NCBI GenBank assembly: GCA_020536535.1
Contig: JAHLWZ010000841.1
Location: forward strand, 18,197-82,196
Direction of reading: 5' to 3'
Source of the DNA: Pelomyxa schiedti
Lineage: Eukaryota > Evosea > Pelobiontida > Pelomyxidae
DNA: 64,000 bases
Shown here: piece by piece, positions 23,890 through 35,292 of the stretch
How the letters are laid out: each line of letters opens with the position of its first letter
Numbering within the stretch: position 1 is the stretch's first letter
Position numbers and translations under genes: made by a program
Notes under the pieces: model-generated
What the model was told of the DNA's origin: nothing
Databases searched by the model: none
The model's input: the letters and a program-made list of their open reading frames with translations, nothing else

Positions 23890-26800
23890 ATGTCGGGTGG
23901 TGGTAAGTCATGCTACGCCAGTGACAACACGACAAGTGGCGGTGGCGGCACGTCCCCTACTCCGGCGCCTTTGCCGGTGTTGCTCCCTCCAGATCCAAGT
24001 CGGCCGTCACCTTACGCTGCTAGTGCCGCTACAACAACTTCTACTTCTTCTTCTTCGAGTGGTGGGGGCGGCAGCGGGGAGGCGGTTGTGGCTAGTGACG
24101 GGCTTGAGATTTGTGCAGTTTTCTCCTCTGTTTGCGGGGCAAATATTAGCGGGCTCCCTGGGGTGGGGCTTTGTTCCATTTCTTCGTGTTTTTGTTGAGG
24201 TTGGCTCTTTCTAACTTCTGCGGCCAAGGGAGGAGATAGTCTATTCGCTGCCATTGAAGTTATGGGTACACCACCGGGATTCAAATCTCAGTTGAAGAAA
24301 GATGTCATCTTGATTGTGCGTGTGCAATCCCAGATATTCAATCTTAGTACCTGCTGAACTTTGTATAACAAGGTCGATGTAAGTGGTTCAATGTGTACAG
24401 CAATGACCCAAGTCCATGAGGCAGTGAACTGCGTAGCTAGAGCTCTAGGGTAGAACTTAGAGTGTAGTTTTGTACTCTCCTCATTCCTTATGATTTTTTT
24501 TCCCAGAAAGGGAGATAGACTGGGTATAGTCTCCTTCAACAACAATGCCAGCATCATTTTGCGTTTATGTGCCCCAACTGGCAAGGAAATAGCAAGCGCA
24601 TGTAAAAAGCTGGTTGCTGATGGTGGCACAAACATCGAGGCCGGAATAAGGGTATCCCAGTATTGCCATGTCATTCAAAAATAAATTGAATTGTAATTGT
24701 GACGATGCAGGAAGCATATGAACTTATCCTGGACGCTGAATCGATGACTGATGGTAGAATAACAACGGTTATCCTTTTATCAGATGGGTATGATAATCGT
24801 GACACTCTAAGTTTTTACCTGCTACAGACAACCAAATTCGGGGATTTCTAATGCTCCCGAGCTTTGCGAGATTAGTAAACACTTGTTCCTTTCCTTAACG
24901 GGCGCATATCAAGTGCTTTTCCACTCCCTTGGCTTTACTGGTACCAGCAATCTTTTGTCATTATAGACTCTTAACCTTAGAAGATGGGCATGACCGGGTG
25001 CTACTATCTCAGCTCACCCAATGTGGGAACTTCGGAAAAAATGGGATGTATTACAGTCTATCCACTAACGAGGATATCAGAAGCTCTGTTGGTTTGTTTG
25101 CTCTACATTTGTTCTTAGGTAATCTCTTTTTTTTTTTCCCCAACCAAGGTGACTGTCTTGGGGGGAGCTCTCATATTTCGGCATCAAATATAGTGACTAC
25201 CTGCAACTCTTTTGATCGTGAAGAACATCGTATGTGCTGAATGGTTGCACTCGTGGCCTAAAATAAATTTTACTCCTTGCAGTAATTGCAGATGGACGTT
25301 TTCTAGTGTTCACAGGGCAAAATCAAGACCCAAGCAATTCTTGTAATTTGCCTCTCATAGCGGAGCATCAGCGGCATATATTTCTTATGTACCTGCCCTC
25401 TGTGCTGCCCAGTGCATTCTCCATCAAAGTTACGGTAACATTTCAGACCAATGATAAGCGTGCGACCTACCAAACTGTATTCTCTCCTGCATAAAGTATT
25501 CGTCTTACTACTTAATCAGATTGACTCTAAACTCACTGCTGAATCGCCCACTGATCACACGCCTCAGTTCCTCAAAGTAGCATCACAGGTATTTTTTTTA
25601 CTTAACGACTTGCATTGTCAATTTGGCTAGATTTTGCGTGTCAGAGTTGGTAATATGCTGAGTCACGCCAGTGACTCAGCATTTCATTCCCTGGCCAATG
25701 AAATTGAAACGCTTCATGACACCATTCTTCAAGTTCAGTTCAACTGCATCCCTTCACGAGGAACACCAACCCTAACACCACCTTACACAGATTTTTGAAA
25801 CTGTTCAACTTTCCGAAAGTGATATCCTTATACGAGAAGAACAATTACTTGATGCTTTAGAACGAGATTTGGGAGAGGTCTGAAAATACATTCTCTTTTC
25901 AAGTTATGATTTTGAACCAACTGCTACCAGGCTCTTGATATGGCCAGCCGGCGTACCCCTGCCAGTGATGCGCACAAAGTTGCTAGATTACTTCAGTTCT
26001 CATCAGAGCATCTACATCAACAAAGTGCCTCAACTGCGTCACATGTCAGGGACCTTTACACAACTCCACAACAAAATGCAATGCGGTTGAGATTTTTAGG
26101 TGGAACGAGCACAGTATGCCCTAGTTTGCAAGTAAAAATCTACTCATATTCCGCAGGAAGATGTCCAAGCAGCTAAAAGAGCGGTTCCTCTTGAAGAACC
26201 CAAGCTCACAGAAGCCCAGCTGAGCAAAAGGAGGTTTGTTTTATATCCTACGACATTGCAGTAATCAAGTATTATCTTTCTTACAGAGAAGTAGAGGAAG
26301 AGTGAGTACCTTCACCAAACTCTGTTTGTTTCACTCATTCACCAAGGTGCTGCTATGTTTCGTTGGAAAATTGGCGCACTTGCCACCTCGGGATTGGACT
26401 CTTGGTTCGCCCTCGCACTGCTAGAGAACGGTCAGCAATTAATACCACGCAATATCCATTAAACCAACTCAACAACTGGCAATAATTAGATTCAAGAATC
26501 TTATGCCACGCGTTGAGCTTGTTCAAGATTACCTTTCTTCTGAAGCCTATGATGCAGGTGTCAGGGCTGCAGTGACTTCTCCAAGTAACGCTTATCCTTC
26601 CACACTCCTTTTCTCAGCAGTAGTCTGCCAGCTGCTATGCTAGATCGAGAAGATGCAGAAGAGTTCGATAAACACTCCATGATGAGGTCTTCAGTGAGAG
26701 AGCGAGTTAATGCCTGGTAGTTCTATGGTCGGTTAAAAACGTTCTGATCTTTTTCTTTAGGCTTCCACTTTATATAAATTCAACGAATTGGAAATACTCA

Positions 26801-28999
26801 AAGCATATTGTATTGCTATTTGTGTCATAATTAATTTTAACACTCATATCAGGCACCTCCCGCTTTTTCAATTATTGCTACTCAGGTATTCTCATGTCAC
26901 CATAAATAGTTGTTCACCTCCCTTTTTTTAGTTCAATGATCTGTTTCAGCCGATGTAAGTAATTTTCTCTAATCAGCAATGTCCTTATTTCACAAGATTC
27001 GCACTCAAAGTGTGCAGTAAATTACTCATCCAAAGTGTTGTAAAGGTTACCTTATGATGCTTTCCCTTCTCTTCTCTCACATAATACTGCAGTTCATGGT
27101 TGAAGACCAGCATGCTTCAGAGAGAGCTCTTCAGATGTACATGTGATTATCGTCATTCACACTCCTAATCTGTGAAGGTACTGTGACGTGCACAGACTGT
27201 TCCTTCAGGTTGCAGTTGAATACCCTGAGGTGGTCACTGAAGCTGGTTAGTTATACTTACCACCATATTTTTATGAGCCTCATAACTCGCAGAAAGGATT
27301 CTCAATAATTTTATCACACTTCCAAGTTCCCGTTGCCGCAAAGAAACGCCTGATCTTGGAGACATGATTGAGGTGTCAAATCTTCCCACTCATTCCACTC
27401 ATTTACTCATAACTGTAATAGTATCTAGCAATCACTGACGCTGTGTCATGGGAAGCGCTGAAGGAGCCTTACATACAAGAGGCCGTGCGGCGTAATATTA
27501 GGCACATCGAGCATATTGCGTTGCATACCATCAGTGGTGGTGTTGGTGGACTACTGGACACCTGGATGAAAGTGACCAACAGTGGGAGGGTTACGATGTT
27601 CAATGTATTATTTTTGAGGACCGTTGCCCGCCCAGAGGGAATGACGATAGACCAAATTAGGGTTTCTTTCCTAATGTGTAAAGTGATTAATGTGAGCACA
27701 GGGAATGTACGATGCAAACTGGGGCAAGCTCCCAAATGAAATTTTTGCAGAGATGAAAAAAGGGCCTGCGAAAATCTTTTCAGTGAAGACACCAACTCTC
27801 TGCGAATTTATTAACATATTTTTTATAGGTAACGACGCTTCCAGAAGTGTTTAACATGATGGGCATTAACATACCACCAGGCATATTTTTTCCCTTAGTC
27901 CAAGTGAGAATAACCCCACAAAGAGGCCATAGCCGAGCTTATTCTTTGGGGATTTGAGAATAGGGAAGAAAGTGCCAGCACAGCACGGTTTCTGGAATTT
28001 AGCTTCTTTCTTTACCCTCAACTCCCATAAAGGTATCAGGACGGTTTACCCAAATCCGGAAGTACACGCTTGGAGGTACCACAAAACTTTTGGGCAATGT
28101 ACTATTTCACACTTTACAGGCCTGGTTGGAGAGATGCAAGTTTTTCGAAGATGCATCCGCAAATCCGCCACCAGAATTAGCTTACAGGCCACCACTCAGA
28201 TCATCCCGATCACGTGTGACAATTGATGGTGTTGGGGCTTTCCTTTCTCGGCTTCAACTCAGTGGTTCCACCCTTCACATAGCTTCTTTGGAATGACAAA
28301 TTCACAGATAATCACAGTGACAAGGACACCTGCCAGTGTTCTAAATGCGAAGCACTGAAGGTCGTTTTTATAGATCATTACGTACGCACTAAACTTGATA
28401 CCAAGGCAATTCAATTAAGGAGAGAGCAGTGGCATCCTGAGCGAAATCCAAATATTACTGGGGACCCTGTAAAAACAGTTTTGATTGCAGGAGTACCTTC
28501 ACGAGTAACGGAGGTGGATATAAAGCAAGCATTGTCTCAGTATGTGAAATTGTCTACAAATGCCCACCCAACACTCCCTTCTAGATTTGGTCCCATAGCA
28601 ACAGTCTCACTTGTAAAGAACAGAGCTGGAAAGCACCGCCATTTTGGATTCGTCGTCTTTGAAAGTGCTGAGTCTGCTGCTGCAGCCTTGAAAAATCAAA
28701 CGGTGATGTGCTGTGAGGCCACCATCACCCTTGACAGAGAAAGAGGCCGATCCGACCCCAACTTCACCCCCCATTACTTTGGTTCTCCAGCACCAATTAC
28801 CACACCCCCCATCGTCACCTGTACTCTTCCAACCACCCCAGCCCTAACCCCACCCGCAACCGCAACCGGAGCCAGTAACACAACAACCGCAAACACTACT
28901 ACAGCTGCCAACTCACAACCCACTACGTCAAACGGAGGCAACAGTGATGCAAACAAACCCTCTGATATTTGGGATTCCTCTGTGGTTGACCACACTTAG
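23890..28999 (+). CDS. large vWA-domain protein with C-terminal RRM
   Basis: Many-exon gene. The ATG at 23890 opens a Gly/Ser/Pro-rich leader, then a vWA domain with DVILIV-VDVSGSM, GDRLGIVSFNNN, DGGTNIEAGI and LLSDG, so the MIDAS residues are present. A long conserved helical region follows: CYVSLENWRTCHLGIGLLV, PRVELVQDYLSSEAYDAGV, SVRERVNAWLPLYIN, PAFSIIATQFNDLFQP and PDLGDMIEYLAITDAVSWE. I recall similar long vWA proteins in amoebozoa but cannot name the domain. The last exon carries an RNA-recognition motif with RNP2 VLIAGV and RNP1 RHFGFVVF and a Thr/Asn-rich tail. No AATAAA, stop-plus-leader or new ATG exon was found between the vWA region and the RRM, so I model one gene. Two genes remain possible. 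Confidence 0.65.
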
Positions 29000-29045
29000 C
29001 GGCTGGAATCAGCCACTCCTTTACATTGTAATAAGCCGACAGAGG

Positions 29046-29051
29046 AATAAA
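29046..29051 (+). terminator. polyadenylation signal AATAAA
   Basis: AATAAA 47 bp after the vWA-RRM stop. The convergent gene also has a minus-strand AATAAA at 29079-29084 overlapping its own stop codon. Confidence 0.45.
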
Positions 29052-29079
29052 CTGTTGTTTTTTTGTGTTTGACACAATT

Positions 29080-30067
29080 TTATTGTTTGGGGTGCCCAAT
29101 AAACCATGTTACGGCATCAGCACCTCTGTCCATTGGCTTCTCACCATAGTCCCATGTGAAGGTATCTGAGCCTTCAATGGTAGCCACGATGGAAGCTAGT
29201 TCCTTGTTGGTGTATGTCCTAAGGCAGCTAACAATGGCGTCCACAAGGATAACCAGGGGGGTGATTGGAAAGAGAACAAAGAAAATGAGTCGCAGAATGG
29301 AGAAGGGCTTGCAAAAGAATGTAGCTATAATGGAGCCACTTGCAACACCAGGTATGCACTTGAGTATTCCTGCCACTTAGTGTTATTGCGGCATAAAGAC
29401 AAACATATACAAGGGAAAACTTCACCAGTCAGTGTTCTTGTTTGTAGTTCAGCAATGAATATTGGTTGTCTATCCTTTATTGCAGATTCAAAAATGCTTC
29501 TAACCTGAGGTGGCTCAAAGTGATGTATGGAACTGAATAGTGTTCGGATCCCCTCAAGTCCTTGTGGTTTCGTTGCATCAACGGATGTCGGAATAAAGCT
29601 AAGCTTTTGGGCACCAACTACAGATTGCAGAACTTTCCAATGGGAGGTCTCCGGGAAAAGATCAGTAAGAACAACACTGATAGGTTTGGCAGTAGACTTC
29701 GCTAATTCTCGCATCAGGGATACAACAGGACCCGAGTACCCACTGCACAGATCAATCACTTTTACTTGTGGGCCAGCACACATCTCAACTAGCTTAAAAG
29801 TACGTTAAACCTCGGGAGCCGCTACAATAAAATACCTCGCGGAAGGCAGGTATCAACGCAGTAAAAGGAGGTGGTGGTAAACCAGGTAGTGACCCTGTCC
29901 AGTTCTAAAAGAAAGGTTTTGTTTAAAAAAAAAAACCAAAGTAGTTTCAAAACTATCAAGGAAAAAGGGAAACACACCTCGCACAAAAAGAACAATACCA
30001 TCCGCCGTATGAAGGACGGACACCACGCTTGTTCGTGAATTTCTATAAGACGAAGTCGTTTCACCAT
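29080..30067 (-). CDS. SAM-dependent methyltransferase-like protein of bacterial type
   Basis: Four exons from ATG 30067: VKRLRLIEIHEQAWCPSFIR, a Pro-rich exon, a Rossmann-like exon and a membrane-associated C-terminus. The second and third exons contain VKVIDLCSGYSGPVVSLMREL, which fits the glycine-rich motif I of class I methyltransferases, then VVLTDLFPE and FIPTSVDAT. This layout (E..WCP..IR, then DLCSG, then TDL.P) is known to me from bacterial proteins annotated as class I methyltransferases. The last exon adds hydrophobic segments (LIFFVLFPITPLVIL) and FTWDYG. The substrate is unknown. A minus-strand AATAAA overlaps the stop codon. The resemblance to prokaryotic proteins is from memory and transfer is only a possibility. 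Confidence 0.7.
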
Positions 30068-30651
30068 GACTGAGGTTTTTTTTTTTGCTTTGGAGTTGTT
30101 GGTTTGTTGTTGGTTGTACCTTTTTTGATTCGCTTAAGTGAGCCCAAATAAGCACAGTCACAACCCCAAAATGCAACTCCCAGTAGCACGTTGCCACCCG
30201 TCGTCGCTCAGCACCATCGGCACCCGCAAACACACTAGAACACCAAACGGTAGCATAAAAAAAATACAGGAACAAAATAAAATTTGCGAAGATCCTGGAA
30301 ACGAAAACTGATGGACTCTGGCCCTGTGCCCTGTACTCGCTTTCATTTTCAACGAAATGGTGAGTTTTCTGGAACTAAAGCTGCGTCTCCACCCCCTCTA
30401 CAGGAGGCTTGTTAAGACAAAGGTCTTTGCGTGATATGATGAGGTTGAAAAAAAGAAATTTCTTCGGGGAAGGGCACTTTATTCCGAGATTTCAGTTTTC
30501 CTTAGTTGCCTTAGTTTGTTCCATCAGGGTAACAGAATACAAGTAATTCAATTTGTGCTGGCAATAGTGGTGGCCTACATCAGTACCATTCAGCACTCTT
30601 CCAAGCTCGCTCCAGTTTGTTCTTTTTGTCGCTCGTTGCTTGTTGGTTTAA
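30068..30651. other. intergenic region, divergent promoters
   Basis: 584 bp between the divergent methyltransferase-like and Sec8 genes. Apart from A/T runs and a 16-codon ATG reading frame near 30358, I see no supported gene or RNA. Confidence 0.5.
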
Positions 30652-33600
30652 ATGTCCCTTTCACTGCTGGGAGACGATGTCAATTGCGATTTCGACGGCC
30701 TGACTGGGACGAATTTCCCTGATGCCGGCGAAGATTGTGATGCAGAGGAGCGAGAGGATGTTGTGGCAGTTGCTTCTGCGGTTGTTGTGGATGTCGGGCC
30801 GGAGGCGAGTGCGGGTGGGAACGATAGCGCCTTGATTCCACCTGTTTCTGTGCTTTCCGATTCCGGAAAGGGGTTGGGGAGTTCAAGTGTCAGAAGTTCC
30901 ACCGCTGGGGATTCTACACTATGCATTCCTACTGCCAGTGGTAGTAATTCCATTATTGGTGCTGGTGGTGCCACTGCTACTGGTTCCCCTCCACCTGTTC
31001 CGGTTGCCAGTATAAACATCAATTCGAGGAGTACGGGGCCTGGGAAGAGGCACAGTGTCTCACCATCACCACAGCCTTCAGGAAGAAGAAAAGGCGGAAT
31101 GGAAAGGAGAAGGTCCATGGCTTCTGCAGAGGATGAGAATGACTTTGATGACGACGGAAGACCTCTTAATGCAAGAGCTCTGGCAAAGGTAATTGCTGAG
31201 GCTGTATCAAAGGCTCCAAGGCAGTTCCGCGAGCCAAACTGCTCGCCAATAATTGAGGCTTTGCGTTTAATGAGGGGAGATCCTGATAGTGAGGCTAAGG
31301 CACTCCATCAGTGCTGCAAAAGTGCTGACTTTGCAATGAACTCGGTTGTTGAAAGTAAGTTCCCTTTTTATCTTACAATTCTCTCTTACCTTATCTAGCA
31401 TACTACGAGGGATTCAATAAGTCAATCAAGTCCTGCTCTAAATTTTTGTCAATCGTATCCAGCGGCGAAAATTCATCAGAGGCACTACAGGAGTACGTTA
31501 TACAAATTAGAGTGCTTCTGGATAAAAATATCTCCGGTCTTAAAACCGAGTGGGCTGAGTACCTGGAACAGGCAAAATTGATTGAACTTATTAACAAGAT
31601 GTGAGTGAGCCTACTACTTCCTCCTTCTTCCTCTGGTCTCATGGTAGCCGAAAAAGAAAATGGCTCAGCACCGCAACAAGGGAAATAGAAGAACTGATAA
31701 AAGGGAGATGGTTTGTGCATGCTGCTGAACTACTCAGACAAGCAATCGATGTATCAGCTGACTTGATCCTCCAGAAAGTCGACACTGTTCAAGACATCAG
31801 TTCCCAGCTTCAAGAAATGAAGAAGGTGCAACTCATGCAGCCATAATAAAATCCTATTAATAGATTGATTGTTTTCCTAGGATTTTACAACTGTTGTAAC
31901 AAAAAAAATCTGTGAGCATGTATATTTGCGATTCTCTGGAACTGCACCATCGAAAACAAAGGCAAATGCAGACACACCAGTAAAAATCCCTGAGTTCTCA
32001 ACAATAGAAGGTTCGCTATTTTGTGTAAATGGAAGTCTCACTGTTGCGTGAATCATTGCAGGTTTGCTTCCAGACTCAGTCTTCTTATCTCAAGAAGATT
32101 GCTCGTCTGGAACAGATCCAGAGGCCGAGCCGAGGTAATGTAATCCTCAAACCTTGCTGCACCTTATTAATTCTCAAGGCAGAGTATTTTTAAGAAATTG
32201 TGTCGCTGCGTTGGAAAAAATGGGACTTGCAACGGTTTGTATTCAAGTGGTGTGCCATTTTCACTCAACTTCAATGATAGTATGTGGCTAAGCAATTAGA
32301 GAATGCAAAGCAGGAAATTGTGCGGCTTCTTGAAGATCATAACATTACGGTACCGTTTTCGAATAATAGCTCATCTGAACCAATTTTGTAAGTTCAGCTT
32401 GTACTGAAACTATTCTGAAACCCCATTAGAAAAGTGGACGAAAAGGATTTCCCTGAGGCTTTCAAAACTGCAACCGACTGCTTCTGTGCCGCTCTTAAAA
32501 ATCATGGCTACCTTTCCCAAGTGTTCAAGTCACTGTCCCCAACATCTAGTTATAACCTAAGTACCATCTGGGCACAAGGCCAAGATGTGGTCAGTCATAC
32601 CATCCCAGTTGCTTTTGGTGATAGGCCTCTTAGATAAAAGATGCATTGGCACCGTACTTGCTGTCTGCTACTTTTGACAATATCCCAACAGTTTCCCTCC
32701 TTGTTGACAGCAGACCCAAAGTAATCCTTCCTCATAGAATCATTCTCAATTTACGGTTTTTCTGGAAGATTTTTTCATTTGGCCATTCGTCATCATATTT
32801 CTTTGAGACCACCCTGAAGACTGCTGCGCGGCCGTCCTTTGGTGCTGATCTTAGGAGTATTAGTAAGTTGTATCCAATATTACTGCGATTCGACAACCAA
32901 GTACAGGAAATATTTGCTTGTCATCAGTATTTCCTTTTTTGTTGAGGTGATTGAATGTTTAACACTGTGCCAAAGGTTGAAGCCGGCGGCAGCAACTCCT
33001 TTGAGAGATTTTGTACAGGGCTTCACACAACAAAACTTTCTCCCCCTCCTAGAGAAAGACACAAAAAATAAAACACGGCTCATATTAGAAGGTATGTAAG
33101 GAGATACAGGAATAATGCTAATATGTTGTATTAGCAAGCGATGCTTTCAAACCAACCGAAATGCTCTCCAGCACAAGCAAGGCATCTTGTATACAACTCC
33201 TTCAGGTATGCCATCTCATCCATCTGTGAATTTTGACTGGATTTTAAGTGTGCTCAAAAAATGATTTCTTTGTTGGAAGATGTTGTGGAAATTATTCAGG
33301 CATTTGAAGGTTCAATCCAAAGCAGTTTTATTCACATTTTTCATGAAACTCTTTCGAGGTAAATTTTATCTCTTTTCCCCGTTTCACATTATCCTTCAGT
33401 TTTGTTGAGATGTGTAGTCTCAAGTATTCTTGGGTTTTAGGGGTAAAGCGAGAAACACTACCTCTTACAATGACTGCCCTACTACTCACTGGACAAGACT
33501 GGTAAGCTGGATTACCATAAGCATTCTGAAAAGTTCCCAAAGCGCACTTTGGATAAATCAGCTGCAAGCAGATCCCCTTTGGCCTGACTATTCTAGGAGA

Positions 33601-34915
33601 GGGAGTGGGCAAGCTTTCTTCACAAATAAGTTGGTTGGAAAAGGTACGGATCCCTATGGTGCCTCTCTATCCTAACTGAACAGATCCTCAATTCAATTTT
33701 TATGAATGTGAGATACTATTGGATCGCTATGTGCATGACCCAAGTTTTATGATACAGCGTGACCAACTCATTTTAGATCCACAAAAGATAGCACTTCTCG
33801 CTAATTTGTGTGAAACTATGGTAGATATTACTGCTGGAAGTTTTTAACTTATATGCCAACTATACTCAGGAGTGGTGCCATTCCCGAGTTAGTGCGATTT
33901 TTGTTAATGCTAGAGAAAAAGGCACTCATAATAGGTAGGTAGTGACCTCTGTAGAAAAGTGAAGCTAATCAAACTTCAGGTTTATTACGAAACCTGAAGG
34001 AGCATGGAGTGTCTTTATAGAGCAAAATAGGCAACCAATTCTCCAAAGTTTCAAGGATATGGCCAACAGTTCTCTCATGGTGCTGAGACTGGAGTACCGG
34101 CTCCATTGCTTCCACTTTTTGAGTCTGTTTAAAACAGTAAGAGTCTCTTCTACCTGCAGCAATTTTTTGGAGATTTTTACAATAAGCAAGAAATCCTATA
34201 CCCGTGAAGAAAGGCTGCCTCTACCGGATGTATTTATAGTAGAACTGAACAAAGATCTTCTCCAAGCAGAGGAAATATTACTATGCTTGTTATCAGAGAA
34301 GAAAGCAAGGTAACCAAAAAAAAAAGTAGTTGTGGTCTAGATTGATGGAGCCTTCAGATTTGTCCTGGATGGTCTCGCAGAACTGATAGGAACACTTCTG
34401 ATTCGCAGCGTAGGAACCATGTCTGCAGTGAACACCAATGCCATCCCGAAACTGTGCAAAAACGTTTTCACACTGCAACGAAATCTCACTCGGATCATGC
34501 ACAAGAAAGAGTTCCACATGGATCATGCAAGAAAATACTTTGACCTTCTGGCACTTGATGAACGGGTACAATAGTGAAGAGAATCATTAATATTCACGCA
34601 GCATCCTTGCAGGAACTCCTCAATCACATACGGGACCAAGTTGACCAGGGCCATATAGAATCAGGCAATATTTTCCAGTATGAGGAATACAGAACATTGT
34701 TGGAAGTCCATCAGCTCAATGCCACTAATAACAACAATGCAAGCAATATGGGCAACAGGAAAGTGGATCCCATTATACTGAAAGAGCTCAACAACATTCT
34801 GCCTATGACTTATAACAAAAATTCCTCACCGTCCGGCAGTGCTCCATCGTCAATCTCCTATAATCGCCATTGCGTTTCCACCCTTTGCCAGCCCTTTCCA
34901 ACAAAACGTCTCTGA
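30652..34915 (+). CDS. SEC8: exocyst complex subunit Sec8 (EXOC4)
   Basis: Vesicle-tethering subunit of the exocyst at the plasma membrane. The ATG is at 30652. A disordered Ser/Gly-rich N-terminus of about 160 residues precedes the family region, which begins with YYEGFNKSIKSCSKFLSIV and GRWFVHAAELLRQAIDV, as in Sec8. Many short introns follow. Near the C-terminus is the Sec8-typical run FVLDGLAELIGTLLI, AIPKLCKNVFTLQRNLTRI and HARKYFDLLALDE, then EELLNHI-like and EYRTLLEVHQL segments. A short Ser-rich tail ends at TGA 34913-34915. The extended low-complexity N-terminus is unusual for the family. Confidence 0.83.
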
Positions 34916-35292
34916 CCAAACTGTTTTTATTGTGGAGACGATGTAGTGCTCTTAGACCGTAACACCGGTTGTGAGTAACAACGTCCGACACGAGGCGGTA
35001 GCACATGTTTTTTCCCGATCCCATAATGCTGTGAATGGGAATTTTGTGCCTCAGATAAGAGCCCAAAAAAGGCGTTTGTTTTGTGTTCGTTTGAGCCGAG
35101 AGATGGTTAGCAATCCCCCGGATATGGATGGATTTCAGTCTTCGGACTGTCAATAAACAGTGATAAGGCAAGGGCTATGTCCCTTACACACCCCTTTTTT
35201 TTTTTATTTTTTGTGCTGGTGTGATTCCTACTCGTTGAGTAGCACTCTTTGTGTTTGCATTTGGTTATTTACAGTCCTGTGGTATTTGGTAC
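34916..35292 (+). other. Sec8 3' untranslated region and convergent gap
   Basis: 377 bp between the convergent Sec8 and CC2D2A stop codons. AATAAA occurs at 35152-35157, so much of this is probably the Sec8 3' UTR. Short open frames exist on both strands but carry no recognisable motif. Confidence 0.45.

Noticed and set aside
24012-24284. Minus-strand frame within the first exon of the vWA gene
   Set aside because: Pro/Glu-rich complement of the Gly/Ser-rich leader; the plus-strand frame splices into a clear vWA domain.
30358-30450. Tiny plus-strand ATG frame in the 30-kb intergenic region
   Set aside because: Only 16 codons and also readable as ATG followed by a GTGAG donor; nothing else supports a gene.
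34803-35171. Minus-strand 122-codon frame between Sec8 and CC2D2A
   Set aside because: Overlaps Sec8 coding and its 3' UTR, has no recognisable motif and no supporting signals.
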